DNA of 64,000 nt from Cordylochernes scorpioides (lineage: Eukaryota > Arthropoda > Arachnida > Pseudoscorpiones > Chernetidae), in contig CP092877.1 in NCBI GenBank assembly GCA_030710605.1, forward strand, positions 67,917,993 through 67,981,992, given 5' to 3'. Both the position numbers and the translations under genes were made by a program. Below are positions 1-11,753 of the stretch, piece by piece (position 1 is the first letter of the stretch; every line of letters begins with the position of its first letter). The notes under the pieces were generated by a model. The model was not told the DNA's origin, did no database searches, and was given only the letters and a program-made list of their open reading frames with translations.

Positions 1-390
1 TCCTTATGTAAAATGTATGAATTTGTACACAAAAGAGTGGCATGTCAAAAGATGCATTTAAAAATATATAAAAAATTTAGAATGAACAAATATGATTGCT
101 AGTTTTTTATTAATTCTCACAATTATATAGGAACTTTCCTGAAAAGTAAATTTGTATATATAGTACAAAATTTGTATTCAAAATACTTTCACCAATTCAA
201 CACGCAAGTCCAACAGTAACATGCTCATGTGATAAAGAACAAGTCATCTCAAAAATGCTTCTTTTCAATGATGGTAGCAAGTTTATAATACATTTGGTCA
301 GTTTTCTAGAATACTAAACAACTGACATCTTTATAAGACCTTTGGAAGAATTGAATGAATCAACCGTAATGTTCTTATTGTGTAGTGTTA
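1..390. other. AT-rich non-coding DNA
   Basis: No reading frame, repeat or site that I recognise. It lies upstream of the first visible PAK1IP1 exon and may be intron of that gene or intergenic. Confidence 0.5.
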
Positions 391-559
391 AACACAAGGT
401 AATAAGACCAAATAAATAAATAGTGTGTGATGTTTTGGTAACAGTATTGTTACCATCTTCAGACATTCAGTACTTTTGTCTGAAGATGGTAACAACGTCG
501 TTACCGAAACGTCACACACTATTTTTTTTGGATTTGGTCTTATTACCTTGTGTTTAAAC
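391..559. repeat. FB-A palindromic (snap-back) element
   Basis: Two inverted arms start and end with AACACAAGGTAATAAGACC and its complement. They meet at a short centre around ATTCAGTACT. The right half carries CTGAAGA at 480-486, a hairpin of GGTAACA with a partly matching partner, then GAAACGTC ending at 513. This is the best copy near the left edge of the commonest repeat in the window. No coding capacity is seen. Confidence 0.85.
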
Positions 560-564
560 TACGT

Positions 565-1012
565 CTTTGCCGGTCCCAAGTCCGGATGAAAAAGGAGGAG
601 GAGGAGCAGTAACAAGCTCGCTAAAAAACCTGGGCTCAGCTGGCCCGGCTGATAGTACCCTGTAAGGGCTCCTGATCCAGGGATACAGGATGAGTAGCGC
701 TTGTACTCCATGTTAGGAGCAGCTGCACATGGCGTCTGTTCATCATGTCAGAGGCGGCCATTTCTTTTGGAGCTAAGTCGGCCTGCCACTGAGTAGTGCT
801 CCCAGTTTTAATGACAAAGGCAGACGCATTTTACTTTACCCAATCATGGTGGTTGTCAATTCTCAACCTGCAACCCCAAGACATATTATTGACTGTATTG
901 AGTAATCCATTGATGAGCTCTACTCTTCCCCGGCAGACACCATCAAAAATCTCAAGCTTTACAAGCTTGATACCTTAGTGTGATTGAGTGGAGATATGAA
1001 AGAAGAAGACCT
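565..1012. mobile_element. Composite retroposon fragments, family R2
   Basis: 565-830 is the reverse complement of a sequence also found at 10095-10345 and 54435-54725 (shared words: GCACTACTCAGT, CTTGGGACCGGCAAAG). 890-1012 is a 3' tail segment (ATTGATGAGCTCTACTC, ends GAAGAAGAAG) found again at 53940, 54205, 61345 and, inverted, at 6520, 9573 and 63675. The repeated 3' end with a short simple tail suggests a SINE or a LINE 3' end. The parent element was not recognised. Confidence 0.6.
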
Positions 1013-1269
1013 TGTGTTTATAATCTATAATCCAAATAGTGTCTTATCATTTTGTAGTGTTATTTAATTTTAGAGAATTATCCAAATGTGTGTGTAGTTC
1101 TGACAAACATGTGTATCACAGGTATTTAAAGGTTATGCAACACTTCCCTATTATATATAATTTCTGTGAAAAAAATAATTTTAAAATAAAAAAAAGGTCA
1201 GGTGTCAATTTTAAAAATAAATTAGGCATATCCTGACTACAAACATGAGTGTTTTTTAGATAGCAGAGC

Positions 1270-1281
1270 GCCATCTAGTGG
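1270..1281 (-). promoter_or_regulatory. CTCF-like core inside a repeat
   Basis: GCCATCTAGTGG reads CCACTAGATGGC on the minus strand, which fits the consensus CCASYAGRKGGC known for CTCF. It lies in a decayed copy of the repeat seen at 33186-33403. Binding is not shown by sequence alone. Confidence 0.3.
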
Positions 1282-1361
1282 AACAGAAATCAACTAAATG
1301 TTGATTTAACCTGTTCCTTGATATTTATATCTATTCTGTCAAGTTACTTTGTAGTCCACCT

Positions 1362-1610
1362 TTGTTTGTCCCAAGCCTGGATGAAAAAGGAGGGGAAGCA
1401 GTAACAAACTCGTTAAAAAACCTGGGCTTCACTGGCCTGGCTGATAGTACCCTGTAAGGCTCATGATCCATGGATACAGGATAGTCTGTACTCCATGTTA
1501 GAAGCGGCTGTACATGGTGTCTTTTACTCGTGTCGGAGTGGCCATTTCATATTGCAGCTGAGTTGTCCTGCTACTGAGTAGTGCTCCCAGTTTTGATGAC
1601 AAAAACAGTT
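1362..1610 (-). mobile_element. R2 retroposon fragment
   Basis: A second, more diverged copy of the segment at 565-830 in the same orientation (reverse of 10095-10345). Confidence 0.55.
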
Positions 1611-2034
1611 GGTGTCAAAAGAGGCTGGCACAGAAACTTATAGATGCCTACCATAAAATCCTACAGTTATATAATTGGAATTTTTGTTTTCTCAGATCGA
1701 GATAATCTGGGTTGTTACACTGGGTTTATTTGCCTTGGTTGTAGATTTATGTCACAGGATAGAGTGGTGTAAATAGATGACAATACGAAATTTAACAATA
1801 CTTGGGTATATTGAATCATTGTTTAGAACTCTAACATAAATATTGGGGGGAAACATCTTGTTTATAATGGTTCCAAATAAAAGCATCTGATCATGCAACT
1901 ACAGTAGAACCTCCATATTTATTCTGATAGATAATGCAAATCGCTCGGTTTATTCCACTTGATTTACATACCAAATTGACCGCATACATTCCCCCCACCC
2001 ACTCCTGGTTAATGGGCCGTGTTGGTGCAAACAG

Positions 2035-5000
2035 CCCCTGGTGTTGTCCAGAAACCTGTGCTGGAGCCAGGCTTCACCAGCAACCCTCACACCTACTGTG
2101 TGACCTCCCTGGCAGCCTCGGACAAGTTTGTGGCCTCTGGCAGCCATGATGAGACCATCAATATCTTCAACATGAAGAAGAGACAGGAGTATGGCTCCCT
2201 CAAACACCAGAATGGTTAGTTTTAGTGGAACTCAACACCAGCTTCCTCATATCTATTGTTAGTGTGGTAGAACCTTCCTTGAGTTCATCATCTTCTTTCT
2301 CATCTTGAATCCATCATCATGTAGTGCAGTCATCTACAATCCAGTTGACCATTGTGGAACACCCTGTTCCTGAGAAATTCTATCCTCTTATTCCAGACCA
2401 TTAGATTTATCTAACCATTCCTATTGGAATGAACAATAACCATTAATGTGTGATAAAATAATTGGACTGGATTAATTTACGGAGTAACAAATCCAAATAG
2501 GTATTCCATATGACAGTTTTGTCATCTTAATACTATATCATTTACTTTATGAGAAAGCAGCATATGGCTGAAAATTCTTACCAATTCCTTTAGCATGATA
2601 TATATCACATACAAGTAACTTATTTGTCCTTACATTGTCTCTAGTTAAAATGAACATCCTTTTATCTGTTTGTAGAGTGTTCTTCCCCTCTAACACAGGG
2701 TGTGTTGCCAGGGTCCATCACCTGCTTGGAGTTCTTTGACAACACCCATCTCTTCAGTGGCAGTGAGGATGGTACCATCTGTATATGGGCCATCAAGAGC
2801 TGGGAGTGTGTCAAGACCCTGCGAGGCCACAAGTGAGTGTTCTAACCTGCTTGCCTCCCTGTTTATGTGAAGATACCCCACTCTTATCACAGTAATTCTG
2901 CCCAGGTTGTACTTCTCTATCTTAACTTAGAATGTCTTAATTTGAGGAAGGTACTGAGAGCCAGACTAGTGTTGTAGTGATAGAGTGACGCTCTGCCATC
3001 TGAAAAGCACATGTGCTCCTGGTCAGGATATGCCTTTTTTATTTTTAAGATGAGGATTGTTTTCACTTGGGTCTGTTAGAAATATTACGTACATTATCCG
3101 GCAATCTTAGTTTTCATATATTGATTTGTAGGTGAAGTTGGCCCTCATTTATAATAGTATCTAGATAGTATTTTTTGGGGCTGATGAGAATTAACTGTAT
3201 TCATATATACACAACAATAAAATTTTAAGGGACCTTTGAATAAAAGTTCAATATTTGCAATAAGTTTCTTCTATTAAGTATGGAGAGGGCAAGCTTTTGA
3301 GCTAATGGGTTTTTTTCAATAGACTGTTATATAATATTTTTTGTTTAATGGTAGAACCTCTCTGTAAAGGACAACATTTGGTTGCAGAGCCTTTAGAGAT
3401 ATGTGTTCTCTTACTGAAGAATGGCTAATTGGTATAAATAGTAATTTAGTTGATAAAACACTCTTTTGTATAGAGGTGTCTACCTATGTAGGTTCTAGTG
3501 TATTAAATGCCAGATCCCAAATTTCTATCCTTGCAGGATTCTTGTGGAATTGAAGTTATGTAAGAATTCTAGGCTGACTCTAATAGCACTATAATTTACT
3601 GCCTCTGTTTACTATTTCTAATTTGTTGTAATCCGAGGCATCACAGGTGATGAGTTTCTGCTTATCTTTTTGTTTTCTCTCCAGTTATTTTCTGCCATAA
3701 AATTGCAATAAAACATTTGCCTTAAAACTCAACATTTAAAAAGGAAAAACATTTTTGGCTTATTAGATAAGAGAGTAAATGGTGTGTTTACATTAATAGT
3801 TGTTAAAATTGAGAGACACTTCGACAAGAAAAGGTTTCTATTTTCTCGACCTCTAGTCAAAAATATTTTTTCCTTTTCAGGAAAAAAATGTTTGTGATTT
3901 AGATGTACTAAATTTGAAAAATCTTCTGAGAACACCTTTGCAAACTCAGATACATTTATAGAGCCTTGCCAAATGCTTCAAATTTTATTTTTTCATGACA
4001 AGGACAAAAGATTTTTGCTGAAGCATCAAGAAAATAATAACATTTTTTTCTGGTTGAAGCGTCTCTTTAATTTTAAGAACTATGAATGCCAGCCAGGCAG
4101 CCTCTATCTTCAAGGTGTAATGGAATGAATGTTGTCACTTCCCAGTGTTGTCACCAGAACTGCTGGACAAAGAGAGTGTGTGGTGTGACAGGGCCGGGGT
4201 GACAGACCTCTCCGTCCACCACTCTGGCAAGCTGGCAGTGTCCACCTCCAAGGACAAGACTCTACGGACTTGGAATCTGGTCCGGGGACGTTCAGCGTAT
4301 GTCACCAATATCAAGACAGGTGGGTCTATATAGTCTGGTTGTTGGACAGTCTTGGTGCACCACACTTCCCAGCTAGCATTCTCTGCTTTAGAGAACGCAG
4401 TCTCCTATTACCTAATCAGCTAATACAGAAGAACCTCGCTGTCTAAAAGAAAACACCAAGTTACAGAACTAAAGTGTCTCTTAAAGTGAGGTGTCTTTCA
4501 ACTGGGGAGTAACTAATTAATTAAAATTTTGATATTGGTGATGAAAATTCCTTTTTAAAGAGGTGTCCACCTCAAGGAATGCCATAAATTTTAACATGTA
4601 AGCCCATTAGGTAATAAGCCCACATCCAATTAGAAAATGCAACAAAGCAAAAGAACAGAATGTAACTATGTTGGTTCCAAATCATCATAAAATGTATTCA
4701 TTTGTATGTAAGCTTGTTTTCTTAGGTCTCGAATCTACATTGTTCCTTATCAATAACAAGTAGACAAAAATATACAAGAAGTAAATACAAGTAGTAGGGT
4801 TCTTGTTATTTACCTGTCATATACACCAGGCCATGATAATCATGGTGGATAGAGGATTACAACTGTCTCTAATGTAAGTAAACTACATGTCTACACATTT
4901 AGAAAGAGGGTTGTTAGCAGCAGGGTTGAGAATTAACTCCTAAAATTTGATCAGAAGGATGCCAATATAGAAATTTGAGAATTGTTTTGAAGTTTGCATG

Positions 5001-8000
5001 ATTTAATTTTCTAAATAAATAGCTATTATTTTCTATCAAAAGGTTTGTTTTTTATATGGCCTTTAAGAAGTGTCTATTCATTGATATTTTTATCTTTGAC
5101 CGCCTGGTAAGATATTTTAGTCTATCATAAAATTCTCTTGGGAGATTTTCAAAAACTGAAGCTATAAAGATATAAATAGAAGTGGGAAAATAACCTTCAG
5201 CCCCAAACCACATCATTGGCTCATCCATTGACGGGCTCTACTCAGCATTCCCAGCGGATACCATTTCAAGCTCCAGGAAAACCCTAATGTTATTGAGTGG
5301 AGATAAGTGTGAAAATCATCCTGAAATGCCCAGTAAATTCTAACAGGAATTAGACGAGTTCTAATACAAGAAGTCCATATGATGCTAAGCAAGAACCTCT
5401 ATTATTTTGGCCTTTATAGAGACTTAAAAAAATTTAGAAATGAATGTGTTAGGGTCAGATGAATATAAAACTAAATTAATGGAAAAAATAAATAGTTTTG
5501 CCACCAACAATCAACTTCTAAAACAAAGGATTCTCAAAATAGGTTTTACTGTGTTTGAAGGAAAATGTAAAAGAATTTAAAATTTTAATTTTTGGAGATT
5601 TTCAAGGAATATGTCCTAGTTGAGTGACTTTTGGTTTAGTCCCAATGTATATATTTTCTAGTTATAATAATTTTGATGGGTATGCTGGCTTGACTCAAGG
5701 CCAGTGGAGTGAAGAGTCTTGTATTCCTGTCCTAATGTAGCTTAAAGCTACCAGTTTGTTCAAATGTGATCTCTAAAGAGCAGGTGTGTGCAGTGGCCAA
5801 CTTCATCCAGTTCTCCCCTAACGGGTCCCATTTCATCCTGGGCCTGCACAAGCGGGTGGATGTCTACAGCCTGGAAGTAAGTCTGCTGCTCTGCCACATG
5901 CTGGACTGACTGATGTAAACCTGTGTGTGTGCAGACTGCTTCTGTGATCTTCCCAGCTGACTTTGGGGCCAAGGTGGAACAAGCTGTTTTCCTCACTGTA
6001 AGTTGGGCTGTTGTTTTTTTAGTAGAGTTATCAACTCATTGGAAATACAGTAAAACCCCTCTATAGTGAAGAACCCCAATGGGACTGAACTTTTAGTTTG
6101 CTAAATGCCATGGTTTGGCTTTTTTTTTTTTTTTAATAAATATAAGGAACATAAGAAGACCAAATAAATAGTGTATGACATTTCGCTGTTACTGAAATGT
6201 CACACACTATTTATTTATTTGGATATGGTCTTGTTACCTTATGTTTCTAATCTATAATCCAAATTGTAACTTATCATTTTTTTATGTTTGTACTCTTATT
6301 CTTATAATCATCTTTGTTACAGTAGAACCTCCCTTTAGCGGACACCTCTCTACAAAGGACAGTTTTCATTTTCAAAATTACCATTTTTACTATATAGCAA
6401 CTCTCCGATAAGAGGACATCTCTCCCTAAAGGACACTTGGGCTCTGCAATTAGGTGTTGTCCTTTACAGGGAGGTTCTACTGTAGTACTGCCATGTATTT
6501 ATTGTTGGCTTATTGATCTTCTTCTTTCTTATCTCCACTCAATCACACTAAGGTAGCAAGCTTGTAAAGCTTGAAACTTTTGATGGTGTCTGCCGGGGAA
6601 GAGTAGAACTCATCGATGGATGAGTCAATACAGTCAATAATGTGTTTTGGGGTTGCAGGTTGACACTTAGTACATAGTGGGAAAACCTTGCAACCATTCT
6701 GGAAAGTCATTGTCCGTAGATGAACAGACTTTAGTCTGGCCTATTGATGATTCTAATATAATATCACACATGTTCTAATATAATATCACACATGTTCTGT
6801 AAAAATTTATTAAAACCTCCTGTCTCTTATGGAGACACTATAGTACTATCTATCTATCTCTCAAACCAGGTGTTGAATAAACCCCATCAACTTATGTGAT
6901 GTGTACCAGGATGAACTACTGGCCATCTGCGGGGAGAAGAAGGATGTAGAGATCTACGACATAGCCCAGAAGACACTGGTACACACCATGACAGGCATCC
7001 ATGAGGCTAGGTGGGTTCATTCTCTTTTTATTGGAGACAGAGAGGCACTTTTTAATTAGGGCTGAGGGAAAATGTGTCTCACTCATAGCTACAATTTTGT
7101 CTGATGATGGTAACAACGCTGTTACCCTAATGTCACACACTATTAATTTATTTGGATTAGGTCTTATTTTCTTGTAGCTATAATCTAAATTGTGCTTTAT
7201 CATGTCTAACTCATCAAATGTTCTTAACCCAGTTCCTTAAAATATTCTCGATGGGTAAATGTATGTCTGCCTTTGGTCTGAATCTCATACTGTGGCACTT
7301 GGAAGTTAATTCAGACAAGGGCCCTTCTAACATGGATTCAGATGTTACTGTTGTTTGGTAATACTTACTCCAAATGGTAGCACTTAGATTGTTGCCATTC
7401 ACCCAGTATGATCAACATTGAGTTTAAATGACTTTGTTATAAGTCTAGCCTCACCACCACAAGCTCTTAATTAGGTTTAGAACATTAGCCCATTCTACAA
7501 GCATGTCTAGAAAGACAGCCAGTTCTAAGCCTAACTAAAGTTTTACCTTGATAAAGTAAATGTGAAGCTATATGTTTCTCACTAAGATATGTTAAGTCAT
7601 TAAAATATTTTAAATACATTCATTGACAAAACTGGAAAGTCTTTGATGTCACCAGTTGTCTTGTTTTTTGTTTATTAAAGAAGACAGAGGCAATTTTGTT
7701 AACACTTTGGTTATCTCGTGTATCTTCAATAAAGTTCACTGTGTATCAAATATGATTCAGAGTTATTGTCTGAATCCCGATATACATGTTAAAAGGTACA
7801 ACTTCCTTAAGTTTTGTCCATGAGTGTATTTGTCAATTCACACAACAAGTGGTTAGGTATTAAAACTATTGTTAATTGGGGACTGTTGATAATTGGGACT
7901 AGCTTCTTTGTCTTATACATCAAACTCCAAACCACTGACATGTGTTATATTCCAGAGTGCTCTCTATTTTCTGTGAGGTTTATAGAATTATGTGGTGTGG

Positions 8001-10509
8001 TAGGATCAAGTCCATGGTGTTCTTCCACACCCCCGGCCCTGCCAAGGAAGGAGAGCCAACAGAAGACAGGTCCCATCTTGCCACAATGTCTTCAGACGGA
8101 CTGCTCAAGGTCTGGGAGGTCGAGCTGCTAAAGGTGAGTTCTGTCGGTTTGTAAATACAATGACACTTCAACCCTTGGAGTTTGGTTGCCATGCCAATTA
8201 TCTTTTAACATTGCACTTACATAAAATTGGCCTCTTCATATGGATTAAATAGAAAAATATGTGTTAAGTAGTAAAGATTTCGATCATGTAAGCTGTATTC
8301 ATTATACTTTCAAATATACAGTAGAAATGTGTATGTGTGTGTGTGCCTCCCTCTGTAAAGGACACCTAAATACAGAGTCAAAGTGTCCTTTAGTGATAGA
8401 TTTACCCTTACCAGAGAGGTACTAAATAGTAAAGACGTTAATTTTGCAAATGAAAACTGTCTTTTGTAGAGGGGTGTCCTCTCATGGAAGGGTTCTACTA
8501 TATTAATAGAAGTAAAAGGGGGGATCCAGCAACCTTGGCATGGAGCTCTTAGAGAGGCACCTTTTTTGGTTCATTTTATTAATTCCATCTTTAATAAGTG
8601 AATTGTTGTTACCACATCATCCTTGGAGCAGAGGGAAAACCTACAATCAGAGAGACCATCTCCAGGTAAAATCAGAAGTGCCTCTCATAAAACTGGTTCC
8701 AAAATAAATTTATTAGATACTGCTCAACAAGAACAACCTAGCTTATGATATTTACAACAATGAATCTCATGGAATGGGGTATAGGGGTGCAGCTTTCGTT
8801 GATCATAGCACCATGATCCAGGCACACTTTGGTGAAAGTCTGACTTTGCCTGTAGTTTGAGGCCGTTCCTAACATGGAAGCAGACGCCTTTGCTGCCGAC
8901 TCTAACATGAGTACAGACACAGCTCCTCTGTATCCCTGGAGTGAGACCCTTGCTGAGGTCCATCAACCGGGTCAGTTGAAGTCAGGATTTTTAAAGAGGT
9001 CTTTCTCCTCTTCTAACAATGCTGCTGTTGGTCCGCGACTGCTTATTTGTCAGAGTTATTCTGCTTGTTTCGCAGCTGGCCTTCATAATAAAACAGCTTG
9101 AGGAGCATGAACTCATGGAATTCGTGTAATCTTTACACAAGGGGATAAGAAACAACAACAACAATGAATGATATGTGAAGGTCATTCACATATTAAAACA
9201 ACGTGTCTAATGAGGAATTCAGTTTATGGCTGTTGGGAATCAAGGGATTTAACCACTTGTCCCTCTGATAAAACTACAGCATCCATGTGTTATGTGCAGG
9301 GTGTGGTGAGCACCAAACTCCAGAGTGAAGTGGACACCCACAGCCGGCCAGTGTGTCTCACCATGTGGAACCCCTGGGGCAACTCTGCCACCTCCACAGG
9401 CCGCCTAGTCTTCACTGAACCCATCTCCCCTCCCTCCACACCCCCCACTGTCAGGAAGAAGAAAAGTAAGTCCACCCATACACCAGTCAAGGATTAAATC
9501 ACTCATGTATTGTGGGATGAATCCCATGGACTCTCCATTCATTGGACACTTTGGGTCACCCAATTTGTCATATGTCTTGTTGCTTATCTCTACTCAATCA
9601 CATAAAGATATCAAATCTGTGGATCCTGAGCTTTTTTGATGGTTACTGCTGGGGATAAGTAGAGCTTATCAATAGATGAAATAATGCAGTCATTTTTTTT
9701 ATATGGTAGGAAAACCTTCAACATCCATTCTGGAAGGTAAATCACCAGACTTAAAAGTCTGGAAATCAAGTGCTGCTGTTTTTTTGCTTGTCCCGGGAGG
9801 TTTAACAACCATTGTGTTAAGGAAAATAGGTCTGTTTTGATCAAGACTATGCTACCACTCCTCATTACCATACCAACTTAGCTTCAATATAAAATGGCCT
9901 CCTCTGAAATGAGAAACAGATACCATGTGCTTCTAACTTGGAGTACAGATCATCCTCTGTCCCTGAATTCCTTACTATCAGTGGAACCCAGGTTTTTTAG
10001 CCAGCTTGTCACTGGGACCCTCCTTTTTTATCTGGTCTTGGCACTTGCAGAGAACATGGGCGTCTTCTGGGAGATTTGACAACCATCATGACTGGGTGAA
10101 GTAGATGGCATCTGCCTTTGTCATTAAGACTGGGAGCACTACTCAGTGGCAGGCCGACTTAGCTCCAAAAGAAATGGCTACCTCTGTGCACCTGCTCCCA
10201 ACATGGAGTACAAACGCTGCTCATCCTATATCCCTGGATTAGGAGCCCTTACAGTGTACTATCAGCCAGGCCAGCTGAGCCCTGGTTTTTTAGTTAGCTT
10301 GTTACTGCTTCCCCTTCCTTTTCATCCGGGCTTGGGACCGGCAAAGGCAGAGTTAACATGGGTGTTCATCATGTCAATGAAGTACATTCACCAAATGGCT
10401 GTTTCAAAACTCAGTTTGTGCAGGTTCTACGTCAGATGCCAGCGACGACAGCAATAGCGCCCCCTCACAGAAACCTCCCCCTGCCAAGAAGGCCAAGCAC
10501 ATAGAATGA
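2035..10509 (+). CDS. PAK1IP1: PAK1-interacting protein 1 (WD40), 5' end missing
   Basis: Homologue of PAK1IP1 (yeast Mak11), a nucleolar WD40 propeller protein needed for 60S ribosomal subunit maturation; in animals it also restrains the kinase PAK1 (family knowledge). Nine exons can be read: 2035-2214, 2712-2832, 4192-4319, 5779-5876, 5935-5997, 6910-7010, 8004-8133, 9300-9465, 10424-10509. All have AG/GT borders and all eight junction phases agree, giving about 357 codons to a TGA stop. WD signatures: VASGSHDETINIFNMKK (exon 1 here), LFSGSEDGTICIW (2), STSKDKTLRTWNLV (3), MSSDGLLKVWEV (7). The C-terminal tail is rich in Ser, Pro and Lys, as in the human protein (392 aa). The exon with the start codon (roughly 20-30 residues) was not found, so the acceptor at 2034 is the weakest border. 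An alternative acceptor at 7955 would add 16 in-frame codons to exon 7. Introns hold FB-A, MITE and SINE insertions. Confidence 0.93.
6146..6270. repeat. FB-A palindrome, short copy
   Basis: Inverted arms around a GTGTATGACATTTCG centre, in the fifth PAK1IP1 intron. The hairpin loop core is deleted. Confidence 0.7.
6320..6482. mobile_element. Pogo/Tigger-like MITE
   Basis: 163 bp flanked by TA on both sides. Terminal inverted repeats start CAGTAGAACCTCC and end GGAGGTTCTACTG. The CAGTNGAACCTC end resembles known Tigger/pogo ends; this and the TA duplication are the basis of the call. It encodes nothing. Related copies: 3350-3510, 4430-4585, 8330-8500, 16815-16980, 29967, 33859, 39866, 40781, 52934. 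Confidence 0.75.
6520..6665 (-). mobile_element. R2 retroposon 3' tail
   Basis: Reverse complement of the tail segment described at 890-1012. Confidence 0.55.
7080..7203. repeat. FB-A half element
   Basis: Only the right half is present: GTCTGATGATGG, then the hairpin, then an arm ending in TTGTGCTTTATC. This is the second arm type (GGATTAGGTCTTATTTTCTTG) seen later at 43 to 47 kb. Confidence 0.6.
8730..9160 (+). mobile_element. Retroposon with CAA tail (LINE/SINE 3' end)
   Basis: It ends in GGGGATAAGAAACAACAACA, the same 3' end as the RNase H LINE fragments at 19374-19850. ACAACAATGAAT occurs on both flanks as a probable target duplication. The central part is also present, inverted relative to its tail, in the hAT element at 13404-13852. 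Confidence 0.6.
9165..9290 (-). mobile_element. SINE-B copy (tRNA-related)
   Basis: Reverse complement of the element at 18811-18995 (shared TTTAATATGTGAAT and GATTCCC...ACAGCCAT). It ends about 10 bp before PAK1IP1 exon 8, so the exon's splice signals lie directly beside it. Confidence 0.5.
9570..9690 (-). mobile_element. R2 retroposon 3' tail
   Basis: Diverged reverse copy of the tail segment at 890-1012, in the last PAK1IP1 intron. Confidence 0.45.
10095..10345 (+). mobile_element. R2 retroposon fragment
   Basis: Forward copy of the R2 body, matching 54435-54725, and 565-830 in reverse. It lies in the last PAK1IP1 intron. Confidence 0.6.
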
Positions 10510-10719
10510 TGATGTAACATATTATTTCACCCCCCCCCCCCCTCCCCTAGTATAAAATTGTACTATAAACATATTTATACATATATATATATATTGTATT
10601 ACATTTTATGTTTTACAAAGACAACCCAGCAAACCCACAATGGGCAACGCTGCTTCTATTATTATTTTTATTATTATTATTATTTTTTAATGAGATAAAA
10701 ACAAAATGACAAATTCTTT

Positions 10720-10725
10720 AATAAA
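10720..10725 (+). terminator. Poly(A) signal of PAK1IP1
   Basis: AATAAA, 211 bp after the PAK1IP1 stop and followed by a T-rich stretch. It is the first canonical signal downstream of the stop. Confidence 0.7.
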
Positions 10726-11006
10726 GTATTTTGTAAAGTTGATTCTTTTTTTATCTCTTCAATTCTTTTTTTTTTTTTGCTTGTGACTTTTTGAGATGAT
10801 ATGACTATAGTATTTCAAAATTGGAAACACCTTTTGCCATTAGAATTTGACATACATTCAACTTTAAGTAGAAAACACCAGGCCAACTGGGATTAGTTTC
10901 TTAAAAGATTTTTTCATTTACAAATCTCTAGCTTTCGAGCATGAGAGCCTTTCTTCCAGAGAAAGTGTGATACAAAGCTAGATATATATATATATATTTT
11001 CTTATT

Positions 11007-11307
11007 CCTAGTACACGTGGTACAGGCCATGATAATCATGGTGGGTAGTTAACGACTGCTTTTTTACTTTAAGCGCACCACATGTCTACACATGTGAAAG
11101 CAGTTCGACTTTGCACTTACAAATGTGCCAGAGCCCCATTTGGTTACTTGCACTCGCTGGTGGGGTTGGACTTTTGCAAGAATCGGGGGGCCATTGGAGC
11201 ATTTTTTATATATTTTTTTAAACAGAAAAAGTGTCCAATGCGGGGATCGAACCCGGGTCGTAGTGGTCGAAAACCAAACGTTTTACCAGCCTTCCACCGA
11301 CCCCCCT
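11007..11307 (-). mobile_element. SINE-A, tRNA-derived SINE
   Basis: About 300 bp. The head at 11230-11307 holds a tRNA-like B box (complement of GGTTCGATCCC), and the far end is the conserved CTAGTACACGTGG with a T-rich run, which is the poly(A) tail seen on the other strand. TAGATAT occurs on both flanks. Other copies: 26548, 34150, 40068, 42510, 44055, 45896 (cut by the gap) and 60328. Confidence 0.75.
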
Positions 11308-11753
11308 AGATATTTGTTAATTTAAAAAATCTTTTAAGAAGCTTATTCCTGGTGTTTTCAATTTAATATCGATTCAAGGGATTATTTTGTTGAATACATT
11401 CAACTCCTGATTTAAAAGGAAGGATTTTAAATATCTTTGTCAATTTGGAAGAACTTTTTAAGGCTACTTTTTCTTTTTAGATAAAATTGAAAGGTATTTC
11501 AACAGATCTATCATATTACAATGAAAAAATCTAAAGAGGGAGAGCATCCAGATAATTTCCGACTTCTGTATACTCCAGGAGTTAGGCACAGTTAGTAGAA
11601 AGAGGAAGGGCCTAGCTCAAGCATGTCAAACTCAAATCCTAACACGGTAAGATTATGTGGGCCGCAAAAAAAGAAAACAAGTAATTAAATTTTTATAGTA
11701 ACATTTATGTAGGTTTATTTTAAAAAATACTAATAAGAAAAAAGAAAGTAAAG

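Noticed and set aside
11230-11307. tRNA gene (B box GGTTCGATCCC), also at 26600, 40125 and 60385
   Set aside because: All belong to SINE-A copies with the same body and A tail; no closed cloverleaf or acceptor stem.
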